Source: Caulobacter segnis ATCC 21756
GTDB lineage: Bacteria > Pseudomonadota > Alphaproteobacteria > Caulobacterales > Caulobacteraceae
Length of the DNA stretch: 64,000 nt
NCBI RefSeq assembly: GCF_000092285.1
Contig: NC_014100.1
Span: 3,224,001 to 3,288,000, forward strand
Reading direction: 5' to 3'
Made by a program: the position numbers and the translations under genes. This document shows, piece after piece, positions 26,996 to 34,092 of the stretch (positions are counted from its first letter, which is position 1; every line of letters starts with the position of its first letter). The notes beneath the pieces are model-generated. The model had not been told where the DNA came from. It searched no databases and saw nothing but the letters and a program-made list of their open reading frames with translations.

Positions 26996-27792
26996 GCTGA
27001 TCTCGAGATCAGCGTGGTCAACAGGTAGTCGCAGGCGAAGATCAGGATCGCCGCGGAGACCACGGCCCGGGTGGTCGCCCGACCAACTCCGCGCGCCCCG
27101 CCCGTGGCGACGTAGCCGTGGTAGCAACCCATCAAGGCCACGACGAAGCCGAACACCGCGGCCTTGACGAGGCCAGAACCGATGTCCCAGCCGGTCAGGA
27201 ACCGCGCCGCGGCGCGCGCGTAGGTCGGCGCGCTGAAATCCAGGACGCCGACGGCGACCACTCCGCCGCCCGCCACGCCGATAATGTCGGCGACCAGGGT
27301 CAAGAGCGGCAGGGCCAAGACCGCCGCCGCCAGTCGAGGAGCGACCAGATAGCGTATCGGATCGGTTGACAAGGTTCGCATGGCGTCCAGTTGCTCGGTC
27401 GCCCGCATGGCCCCGATCTCGGCGGCGATGGCGGCCGACACCCGTCCGGCGAGCATCAAGGCGGCCAGGACAGGTCCGAGCTCACGGGTGATGCCCAGGG
27501 CGACGATCTGCGGCATGGCCTGGGCGGCGTTGAGCCTTCCGCCGCCGATATGGATGTTCAGCGCCAAGGCCGCGCCCGTGAAAAGCGCCGTCAAGGCCAC
27601 GACCGGCAGGGAGAAGAACCCGATGGTCGTCAGCTGTCTTCCCCAGTGGCCCAGCCGCCAGGGGGGCGTCAGGATGCAAATCACGCCACGCCCCGCGAAC
27701 AGCCCGACAGCGCCCACCGCCCGCACGGCGATCGTGGCCCGAGCGCCCAGGCTTCTGATCGGCGCGAGCACGGCCAACGACGCGGGGGGCAT
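26992..27792 (-). CDS. mlaE: phospholipid ABC transporter permease MlaE
   Basis: A 266-residue integral membrane protein with about five hydrophobic helices. The MlaE family marks are RELGPVLAALMLAGRVSAAI, EIGAMRATEQLDAMRTLSTD, where the Glu-rich coupling helix contacts MlaF, and the C-terminal GCYHGYVATGGARGVGRATT. It is the membrane core of the MCE lipid transporter. One base separates its start from the mlaD stop, and its stop overlaps the mlaF start. Confidence 0.93.
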   Translation of the reverse strand: MPPASLAVLAPIRSLGARATIAVRAVGAVGLFAGRGVICILTPPWRLGHWGRQLTTIGFFSLPVVALTALFTGAALALNIHIGGGRLNAAQAMPQIVALGITRELGPVLAALMLAGRVSAAIAAEIGAMRATEQLDAMRTLSTDPIRYLVAPRLAAAVLALPLLTLVADIIGVAGGGVVAVGVLDFSAPTYARAAARFLTGWDIGSGLVKAAVFGFVVALMGCYHGYVATGGARGVGRATTRAVVSAAILIFACDYLLTTLISRSA

Positions 27793-27793
27793 C

Positions 27794-28288
27794 CTAAGGC
27801 GCTCCCGCCGAGGCGCCGTCCGGAGCCTCGGGCGCGGGGGGGCGCATGACCGAACCGATCAGCCCGAAAAGGTCGACCGCCCCCTGGGTGTTGTCGATCT
27901 CGCCGCCCGGCCCCAGCGTCGCGGAGGACGCCCCGGGCGTGATGGCGACATGGGCGCCGCCGAGCAGCCCGTTGGTGGTGATCTTGGCCGTGGAGTCCTC
28001 GGGAAGAGCCACGCTCTTGTCGAGCGACAGATGGACGACCGCCAAATAGGACCGCGGGGCAAGCTCAATGCGGTCGACCGCGCCGACCTTGACCCCCGCC
28101 ACGCTGACATCGGCGCCAGGGGCCAGGGCCCCGACCTCGCCAAACCGGGCCACCAGGGGATAGCCCCCTCGCCCGCCCGCATCGCTCGCCGACACCCCAT
28201 AGGCCAGCAGCCCGCCGGCCGCGGCGAGGATCATCAAGCCCATGGCCGTCTGCGCCCAGGCTTCGGCCCGGGAGACACCCGCGCTCAT
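27794..28288 (-). CDS. mlaD: MCE-domain protein MlaD
   Basis: A 164-residue protein with one N-terminal transmembrane helix (TAMGLMILAAAGGLLAYGVS) and a single MCE domain (VSVAGVKVGAVDRIEL, TAKITTNGLLGGAHVAITPG). MlaD hexamers form the periplasmic ring that holds lipid above MlaE. The start at 28288 overlaps the mlaC stop as ATGA. It lacks a long C-terminal extension, as usual for the short MlaD class. Confidence 0.92.
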   Translation of the reverse strand: MSAGVSRAEAWAQTAMGLMILAAAGGLLAYGVSASDAGGRGGYPLVARFGEVGALAPGADVSVAGVKVGAVDRIELAPRSYLAVVHLSLDKSVALPEDSTAKITTNGLLGGAHVAITPGASSATLGPGGEIDNTQGAVDLFGLIGSVMRPPAPEAPDGASAGAP

Positions 28289-28914
28289 TGGCGCGCCGCG
28301 GTACGCGCCGCGCCTTTCCGCAACTGGGCGATCAGCACATCGACATCGCCGCCGGCGTTGTCGATCGTCGAAACGAAGTCCTGTTGCTGGGTGATGGCCA
28401 GCCACACGCCCTTGAACTGGACATCGACGACTTTCCACGCGCCGCCGCCGTCCAGGACGCGCCACGAGACCTCCACCGGATCGTCCGCCTTGGGGCCGCT
28501 GATCACGGTATCGACGATCACGTCGCCAGGCTTGCGCACGGTCGAGCCGGTGACCTTGACCGTCCGGCCGCCGAACTCGGTCAGCCGCTTCTGATAAACG
28601 CCTTCGACATAGTCGCGATAGGCGGCGGCGAAGCGGGCGCGCTGGTCGGGCGTGACAGTCCGGCCGTACTTGCCCAGCACGAAGCCGGTGATCCTTGGCA
28701 CGTCGGCCAGTTGATCTATGGCGGCCCGAAACGCCGGCTTGCGAGCGGCCGGGGTCTTGGCGTCTTCGGCCAGCACCGTCATCACCCGCTGGGCGTTGAC
28801 CAGGACGAAGCGCTCGGCGGCGGGATCGCCAAGACCGGCGGCGGCCGGGGAAGAAGCGGTCAGGGCTAGAACCAGCATCCAGCCCCCCAGGAATGTGGGA
28901 TGATTTGAACTCAT
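28285..28914 (-). CDS. mlaC: periplasmic phospholipid carrier MlaC (Tgt2 family)
   Basis: A 209-residue exported protein with a signal peptide ending near SSPAAAG. The MlaC/Ttg2D body shows GKYGRTVTPDQRARFAAAYR, VTGSTVRKPGDVIVDTVISG and WKVVDVQFKGVWLAITQQQD in the usual order. MlaC ferries phospholipids between MlaA in the outer membrane and the MlaFED complex. The ATG at 28914 follows AGGA; the frame extends upstream without a site. Its end overlaps mlaD. Confidence 0.92.
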   Translation of the reverse strand: MSSNHPTFLGGWMLVLALTASSPAAAGLGDPAAERFVLVNAQRVMTVLAEDAKTPAARKPAFRAAIDQLADVPRITGFVLGKYGRTVTPDQRARFAAAYRDYVEGVYQKRLTEFGGRTVKVTGSTVRKPGDVIVDTVISGPKADDPVEVSWRVLDGGGAWKVVDVQFKGVWLAITQQQDFVSTIDNAGGDVDVLIAQLRKGAARTAARQ

Positions 28915-28948
28915 GATCGATCCTGCGAGGAAAGCAAAAGGCGCGGCG

Positions 28949-29746
28949 TCAAAGGTCAGTCGCGGCGATCGGCTCGAAATCGGGAAGCTTGGCCGCCTCG
29001 CCCCGGGCTTGAGCGACCACGAAGGCGCGGTGCTGCAGATAGGCCGCGCGCACCGCCGCATAGGGATCGGCGGCGTCTTCGAGCGCGCGCACCGCCGGAT
29101 CGGCTGCTTCGCGCTGGGTCACGGCCGTGGCGCCCAGCCGTGCCCGCCCGAAATCGGAGCCATAGCCGCCCGAGGCCAGGGAGATGGGATCGGCCAGGCT
29201 GTCGGCGATCCGGCCCAGCCCATCGCGCACGGTCGTTGGCCCTAGAAGGGGGAGAAAGACATAGGCCCCCGGGCGAGCGCCGTAGCGGCCCAGCGTCTGA
29301 CCGAAATCAGCCTCGCGCGGCTCCAGCCCCGCGCGGGCGGCGACATCGAACAGCCCCGCGACGCCCAGGGTGGAATTGATCACGAAGCGCCCCGTGGCGC
29401 GGCTCGCCTGGCGAGCGTGCCCCTGGGCCAGTGCGTTCAGCGCTGTCACCGGTTCGCCGAGATTGGCCACCGCCGCTCCCAAGCGCGCCCGGACACGCCT
29501 TGGGGTGAGCGCCATGTAGCCCCGCACGATCGGTCCCATCGCCCATCGATCGACGCCCCTGGTGAAGCCAAAGCTCGCGCGATTGAAAGCGATCAGCGGG
29601 TCGCCAACCTCGCCGCCCGTCGCGCCCGTCGCGGCCGTCGCGGGTTGTCGGGCGTGAACCGGCGCAAGGAGGCCAAGACCAAGGGCGGCGGCGAGGCTCG
29701 CGGCCGCCCACGTCACCGGCCCGTCTGCTTTGATGTTCAAGCTCAC
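28949..29746 (-). CDS. mlaA: MlaA/VacJ family protein, first gene of the mla operon
   Basis: A 265-residue protein from GTG 29746, behind GAGG; the frame reaches 29812 but through the promoter motif. MlaA blocks are visible: DPLIAFNRASFGFTRGVDRW, NSTLGVAGLFDVAARAGL, DFGQTLGRYGARPGAYVFLP and LLGPTTVRDGLGRI. MlaA forms the outer-membrane pore that removes misplaced phospholipids. No lipobox cysteine is seen, unlike the second MlaA at 36626, so it is probably a soluble or membrane-embedded exported form. It heads mlaA-C-D-E-F and is divergent from the SPT-like gene. Confidence 0.9.
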   Translation of the reverse strand: MSLNIKADGPVTWAAASLAAALGLGLLAPVHARQPATAATGATGGEVGDPLIAFNRASFGFTRGVDRWAMGPIVRGYMALTPRRVRARLGAAVANLGEPVTALNALAQGHARQASRATGRFVINSTLGVAGLFDVAARAGLEPREADFGQTLGRYGARPGAYVFLPLLGPTTVRDGLGRIADSLADPISLASGGYGSDFGRARLGATAVTQREAADPAVRALEDAADPYAAVRAAYLQHRAFVVAQARGEAAKLPDFEPIAATDL

Positions 29747-29782
29747 GTCCTTGGACCTCTTGGGCGGCTGCTTTGGCCCAAT

Positions 29783-29818
29783 GACGTCGCCCTCGATCAA
29801 ACGCCCCAGCAAGTTTCT
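29783..29818 (-). promoter_or_regulatory. GCTGGGGC-N12-GCGACGTC motif, copy 2 (mla operon)
   Basis: On the minus strand AGAAAC (29818-29813), two bases, GCTGGGGC (29810-29803), 12 bases, GCGACGTC (29790-29783), then ATTGGGC. It lies 37 bases upstream of the mlaA GTG and would drive the whole mla operon. Confidence 0.65.
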
Positions 29819-29873
29819 CGGGCCGGGCGCGCCAAGCCTGGACGCGCCAAAAAAATGAGTGAGGCGGCCTGCC

Positions 29874-29887
29874 GCGACGTCGTTGGG
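29874..29887 (+). promoter_or_regulatory. GACGTC half of the shared motif before the SPT-like gene
   Basis: GCGACGTCGTTGGG at 29874-29887 matches the downstream half of the motif and the TTGGG tail, but the GCTGGGGC half is not conserved at the expected position. It is 57 bases before the TTG start and faces the mla copy, so both may act from one divergent control region. Confidence 0.45.
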
Positions 29888-29943
29888 CGTGGCGGGCGAA
29901 CTCCGGCCATGTCCTTGCCATCCCTTTAAGGAGACCGCCTCGC

Positions 29944-31203
29944 TTGACCGATTTCTCGCCGCGCCATCCGCCCTCCCGAGGCCTCTTCGACAGGCATCTG
30001 CCGCTTCGCCAGGCCCACGCCGCGCTGCGGGCCCAGGGCGTCGACCCGTTCAACATCTGCTTCGACACGATCCTCTCGCCGACCGAGGCGCGCTTGGCGG
30101 GTCGGCGCGTGATCATGCTGGGAAGCAACAATTATCTTGGACTGACCTTCGACGCCGAGGCGGTCGAAGCGGGCGTCGCCTCGCTTCGGACGCGAGGCAC
30201 GGGCACCACGGGGTCGCGGATCGCCAACGGCAGCTTCGAGGCGCATCTGGCGCTTGAGCGGGCCTTGGCGAGGTTCTATGGGCGCCGCCACGCCATGGTG
30301 TTCACTACGGGCTACCAGGCAAATCTGGGCGTTCTGTCCAGTGTCGTGGGACGCGGCGATCACCTGCTGCTGGATCGCGACAGCCACGCCAGTCTCTATG
30401 ACGGCGCGCGCCTGGGTCATGCCCGGGTCGTGCGCTTTCGTCACAACGATCCTGAGCACCTGCGCCGGCGCCTGGCGCGGCTCGAGGGCGCGCCGGGCGC
30501 GAAGCTGATCGTGGTCGAGGGGCTCTATTCGATGATCGGCGACGTCGCGCCGCTCAGGGAGATCGCCGCCGTCAAGCGCGAGATGGGCGCCTACCTTCTG
30601 GTCGACGAAGCCCACTCCATGGGCGTGTTGGGCGCGCGGGGAAGAGGCCTGGCCGAAGCGGCCGGGGTCGAGGCCGACGTCGACTTCGTGGTCGGCACCT
30701 TTTCGAAAAGTCTGGGAGCGATCGGCGGCTTCTGCGTCTCGGACCTGGACGGCTTCGAGGTCATGCGGGTGACATGCCGCCCCTACATGTTCACCGCGTC
30801 GCTGCCGCCCGCGGTGGCCGCCTCGACGGTCGCGGCTCTCGGGCGCATGGAGGCGCAGCCTGAGCTGCGGGGACGCCTTATGGCCAATGCGCGTCGCCTC
30901 TACCACGGGCTTAAGGCGCTGGGTTTTTCCGTCGGGCCGACGCCAGGACCGATCGTGGCCGTCGCCACCCCGGATCCGCCAAGCGCGGTCGCCCTATGGA
31001 ATCAACTGCTAGCCCAGGGCGTCTACCTCAACCTCGCCCTGCCGCCGGCCACGCCCAACGGCCAGTCTCTGCTGCGTGGCAGCGTCACGGCGCTCCACAC
31101 CGAGGCGCAGATAGACCACGTGCTGGCCGTCTTCGACGCGGCGGCCACGGCGCTGGGTCTGCTCGGAAACGGCGCGGCGCGGCTGGCGGCGCGCTCGGCC
31201 TAG
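29944..31203 (+). CDS. serine palmitoyltransferase-like PLP acyltransferase
   Basis: A 419-residue alpha-oxoamine synthase from TTG 29944, behind AAGGAG. It resembles bacterial serine palmitoyltransferase: PFNICFDTILSPTEARLAGR, GSNNYLGLTFD, GTGTTGSRIANGS, the PLP-lysine motif GTFSKSLGAIGGF, and RPYMFTASLPPAV. The family condenses an acyl-CoA or acyl-ACP with an amino acid; SPT starts sphingolipid synthesis, a known Caulobacter trait. 2-amino-3-ketobutyrate ligase and AONS are relatives, but the RPYMFTASLPP stretch favours SPT. It is divergent from mla with shared motifs, tying lipid synthesis to lipid transport. Other sphingolipid genes are absent here. Confidence 0.8.
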   Translation: MTDFSPRHPPSRGLFDRHLPLRQAHAALRAQGVDPFNICFDTILSPTEARLAGRRVIMLGSNNYLGLTFDAEAVEAGVASLRTRGTGTTGSRIANGSFEAHLALERALARFYGRRHAMVFTTGYQANLGVLSSVVGRGDHLLLDRDSHASLYDGARLGHARVVRFRHNDPEHLRRRLARLEGAPGAKLIVVEGLYSMIGDVAPLREIAAVKREMGAYLLVDEAHSMGVLGARGRGLAEAAGVEADVDFVVGTFSKSLGAIGGFCVSDLDGFEVMRVTCRPYMFTASLPPAVAASTVAALGRMEAQPELRGRLMANARRLYHGLKALGFSVGPTPGPIVAVATPDPPSAVALWNQLLAQGVYLNLALPPATPNGQSLLRGSVTALHTEAQIDHVLAVFDAAATALGLLGNGAARLAARSA

Positions 31204-31228
31204 AACCCTCAAGGCCTGGCCGGAAGGC

Positions 31229-31260
31229 GGGATCGCGGCCGTCCACACGACCGCGATCCC
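31229..31260. terminator. hairpin between convergent SPT-like and MipA genes
   Basis: GGGATCGCGG (31229-31238) pairs with CCGCGATCCC (31251-31260), ten base pairs, 12-base loop. Convergent position supports termination in both directions. Confidence 0.6.
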
Positions 31261-31267
31261 CAGGCTC

Positions 31268-32065
31268 CTAGAATCTATATCCAACCGCCGCCCCGACGAC
31301 GAACTGGTCGGCGCTGCCGCCGACCTTGACGATCGGGCTGTCGGCGAAATCGCCCAGCAAACGCTTGTAGCTGCCGAGCGCCATCACGCTCCAGCGGTCG
31401 GTCACTTGATAGGTGGCCTTCAGTCCAAGGCTAATGTCGCGCACGCCGCCCTTGAGGTTATAGGCCGGCAAGCCGCTGGCCGCGGCGTCGGCGGCCGAGA
31501 CCCCGAGATAGGTCTGAGCGTACTTCTTGTCGACATAGGTCGTCTTGAGAGACGAGCCGACGCTCCAACGCTCGCTGATCTGCTTGCCGTAGGTCAGCTT
31601 GGCCTCTCCATAGCCCCCCTCGTAGGTGTTGGAGGTGTCGGCCATGTAGCTGAATTCGACGCCCAGCTTGTCGTTCCTGGAGAAGACGTCACCCCGCGAA
31701 TAGCCGACGAACGCGCCGGCCTCGAGCGCGTCGTCGATCTTGGCCATTTTGCTGACGGCGAGGTTCTTGACCTTGTGGTCGCGCTTGTTCTGGACGTCGA
31801 TCGCCGGACCAAAGGACCAGCCCTCGATCGGTGAGAGATTGAGCTTGAGGTTCTGGCCTTGGAAGTCGAGGTAGAACGCGCCGTAGTTGATCCGCCCTTC
31901 GATATAGGGCGTGGCCTCCATTTTTTTGGAGCCCAGATACTCCGGTCGGGCGCCGCCGCCGATGGCGATGTCGCCCGACCACTCGCGCTCCTGGGCGCTA
32001 GCCGCGACAGGGGCGATGAGGGCCGGCGTCATGACGACGACCGACCAGAGAGTGAAATGCCGCAT
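31268..32065 (-). CDS. MipA/OmpV family outer-membrane protein
   Basis: A 265-residue beta-barrel with a signal peptide cut near PVAASAQ. MipA/OmpV marks: the start GDIAIGGGARPEYLGSKKME, the alternating FYLDFQGQNLKLNLSPIEGW and the end QFVVGAAVGYRF with a terminal Phe for BAM recognition. Members scaffold murein synthases or act as outer-membrane adaptors. Its upstream region (32066-32368) carries the same motif as the mlaA genes, consistent with an envelope role. Confidence 0.88.
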   Translation of the reverse strand: MRHFTLWSVVVMTPALIAPVAASAQEREWSGDIAIGGGARPEYLGSKKMEATPYIEGRINYGAFYLDFQGQNLKLNLSPIEGWSFGPAIDVQNKRDHKVKNLAVSKMAKIDDALEAGAFVGYSRGDVFSRNDKLGVEFSYMADTSNTYEGGYGEAKLTYGKQISERWSVGSSLKTTYVDKKYAQTYLGVSAADAAASGLPAYNLKGGVRDISLGLKATYQVTDRWSVMALGSYKRLLGDFADSPIVKVGGSADQFVVGAAVGYRF

Positions 32066-32368
32066 TGAGGTCTCCTTGCGAGACGGCGCCGACCAGTTCC
32101 CGCGCCGCGTGGGGTCCCCAATGACGTCGCGGCCGCCTGCTTGCCCCAGCCCGCCGCGACGAACGCTTGGCGAGGATGTTCGCGTCCAAACACGGCCCCC
32201 GATCGGCGAAAAGCCCCGCGTCTGCGGCCGCCGAGAAGCGCCGCCGCTGTCAAGCCTCCTGGTCGCAACGATTGATAACCAGTACGCGCGCCCGGACCGC
32301 CCTAGATGGGACGCTAGGCCGAGGTCCGTCCCGGCCTTTCCGCCAGCGCCTCAACCGGGTCCCAAGAC
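32066..32368. other. intergenic region between MipA and the sigma factor
   Basis: 303 bases between divergent genes. It contains the shared promoter motif for MipA at 32123-32150. The rightward half, before the sigma factor, contains no recognisable promoter or operator; TTGATAACC at about 32272-32280 is merely AT-rich. Confidence 0.5.
32123..32150 (-). promoter_or_regulatory. GCTGGGGC-N12-GCGACGTC motif, copy 3 (MipA)
   Basis: On the minus strand GCTGGGGC (32150-32143), 12 bases, GCGACGTC (32130-32123), then ATTGGGG. The spacing equals the other copies, though the AGAAAC block is missing. It is 58 bases upstream of the MipA ATG. Confidence 0.62.
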
Positions 32369-32941
32369 GTGATCTCCCCGAGCCCTCCCCATCGCCAAAG
32401 CGACGCCGGCGCCTCCGAAGGCGACAACGACAGATCTTCGCCGCTCCTGGCCTCCTATCTGGAACGTCGCGCCGACATGAGGCGCTATTTCCTGGCCAAG
32501 CTTGGACCCGACGCCGATGTCGAAGATCTCGTCCAGGATCTCTATCTGAAGGTCCTTGGCCTGGGGGACGCGGCGGTGACCAATCCCCCGGCCTTTCTCT
32601 ATCGGCTGGCCTCCAACCTGATGCTGGATCGACTTCGGCAGGGCCGGCGCGCGCGCATGCGCGACGCGGACTGGCGCAGCAGCCACCACGCCTCGTTGGG
32701 GGCGGTCGATATCGTCGATGCGCCCGACGCCGAGTCGGTCGTCATCGCGCGGCTACGGCTGGAGAAGGTCATGGCCGCCCTTTCGGCGCTCTCGCCACGC
32801 ACCCAGCGCATTTTCAAGCTGCACAAGATCGATGGCCTGTCCTACGTCGAGACCGCCGCGGCGCTCGGCATTTCCAAGAGCGCGGTGGAAAAGCAGATCA
32901 GCCTGGCCCTGGGCCATCTTCATTCCAGGGTGACCCGATGA
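32369..32941 (+). CDS. ECF sigma factor, FecI type
   Basis: A 190-residue sigma factor. Region 2 (ADVEDLVQDLYLKVLGLGDA, LASNLMLDRLRQGRRARMRD) and region 4 (LSALSPRTQRIFKLHKIDGL, SYVETAAALGISKSAVEKQI) are clear; region 3 is absent as in ECF factors. The GTG start at 32369 has no good site, and shortening to about 32400 is possible. It is followed by a FecR-like anti-sigma factor and a TonB receptor with an STN domain, the standard cell-surface signalling set, so it probably switches on the receptor gene when ligand binds. Confidence 0.85.
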   Translation: MISPSPPHRQSDAGASEGDNDRSSPLLASYLERRADMRRYFLAKLGPDADVEDLVQDLYLKVLGLGDAAVTNPPAFLYRLASNLMLDRLRQGRRARMRDADWRSSHHASLGAVDIVDAPDAESVVIARLRLEKVMAALSALSPRTQRIFKLHKIDGLSYVETAAALGISKSAVEKQISLALGHLHSRVTR

Positions 32942-33053
32942 GTGCGACCAATCTGCATCACCCCCCGACAAACCGGGAAGGCGACGGCGCGCCCACGACG
33001 TCTTTTGGGCGAGGCTTGGTCGCATTTGGCCCCGAAGCCTCAGGTGACCGCCC

Positions 33054-34067
33054 ATGACCGCGCCCCTGACCGATCCGATATCGCAAGTCGCCGCCGACTG
33101 GTTCGCCCGCCTGCGCGACGACGACGCGGACCTTGACGCCTGGACGACGTTCCAGGCCTGGCTGGAAGCCGACCCCGCCCACCGCCTCGCCTATGAGGCC
33201 ATGGAGACGCTGTGGCTCGACCTCGAGGACGACGCCCCTCAAGCGCTGTTGAACGCGGCCGGGGCGACGGCGACCGTCGAGACGCTCACGCGCCCCTCTG
33301 GCCCCGCGACGCCGGCGCCAACCCCGGCCAGGGCCTCGCGACCAGGCCACCGTCGTCCGATCCCGTGGCTCATCGCCAGCGGAGCCATCGCCGCCGGCCT
33401 CGTGGCCTGGGTGGCCGCGTCGCGGTGGTCGCCGTCCGCGCCCATCGACTATGCGACGGCCAAGGGTGAGGTTCGCGCCGTGACCCTGGTGGACGGATCG
33501 CGACTGACGCTTGGCGGGGCCACCCGGATAACCGTCGAGATGAACGCCCGGCGTCGCGCGGTGACCCTCTCGGAAGGCGAGGCCACGTTCGATGTGGCTC
33601 ACGAGGCCAACCGCCCCTTCGTCGTCGAGTTGGGCGATCAGCGGGTGCGTGTCCTGGGCACCGAGTTCAACATTTCGCGCGACCAAGGTCATACGGCCGT
33701 CACCGTACGGCGTGGCGTCGTCGCCGTGGCCCAGGTCGGCGGCGGCGAGGTGCGCTTGACCCGGGGACAGCAGGTCCTGCACGCCGAAGGCTCCACCGTC
33801 CAGGAGGTGCGCGAGGCCGACCCGGACGCGGTGTTCGCCTGGCGGTCGGGAAAGCTGATCTATGACAAGGCGCCCCTGGCGATGGTGGTGGCCGACTTCA
33901 ACCGTTATGGCGGCCCGCCGATCCGTGTCGATCCCAGCGCGGCCAAGGTCACGGTGAGCGGCGTGTTCCTCGTTGACAGTCCTCGGGCCATGGTCGAGCG
34001 ATTGGCGCGGTTCAGCGGGCTGACCGTGGTCGTCCGCGCCGACGAGATCATCCTGAAGGGCCAATGA
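33054..34067 (+). CDS. FecR family anti-sigma factor / signal transducer
   Basis: A 337-residue membrane protein. The cytoplasmic N-terminus (AADWFARLRDDDADLDAWTT, FQAWLEADPAHRLAYEAMET) binds the sigma factor, a single helix is near residue 110 (IPWLIASGAIAAGLVAWVAA), and the periplasmic FecR domain (VTLVDGSRLTLGGATRITVE, FNISRDQGHTAVTVRRGVVA) contacts the receptor's STN domain. A GACGTC-TTTTGGG copy of the shared motif lies 52 bases upstream at 32995, suggesting a separate promoter. Confidence 0.88.
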   Translation: MTAPLTDPISQVAADWFARLRDDDADLDAWTTFQAWLEADPAHRLAYEAMETLWLDLEDDAPQALLNAAGATATVETLTRPSGPATPAPTPARASRPGHRRPIPWLIASGAIAAGLVAWVAASRWSPSAPIDYATAKGEVRAVTLVDGSRLTLGGATRITVEMNARRRAVTLSEGEATFDVAHEANRPFVVELGDQRVRVLGTEFNISRDQGHTAVTVRRGVVAVAQVGGGEVRLTRGQQVLHAEGSTVQEVREADPDAVFAWRSGKLIYDKAPLAMVVADFNRYGGPPIRVDPSAAKVTVSGVFLVDSPRAMVERLARFSGLTVVVRADEIILKGQ

Positions 34068-34092
34068 TCGCCAGTAGCGAGGCTCGGACCTG

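Noticed and set aside
29926..30906. 326-codon frame on the minus strand opposite the SPT-like gene
   Set aside because: The plus-strand product has the full PLP-enzyme motif set; the minus-strand product has none.
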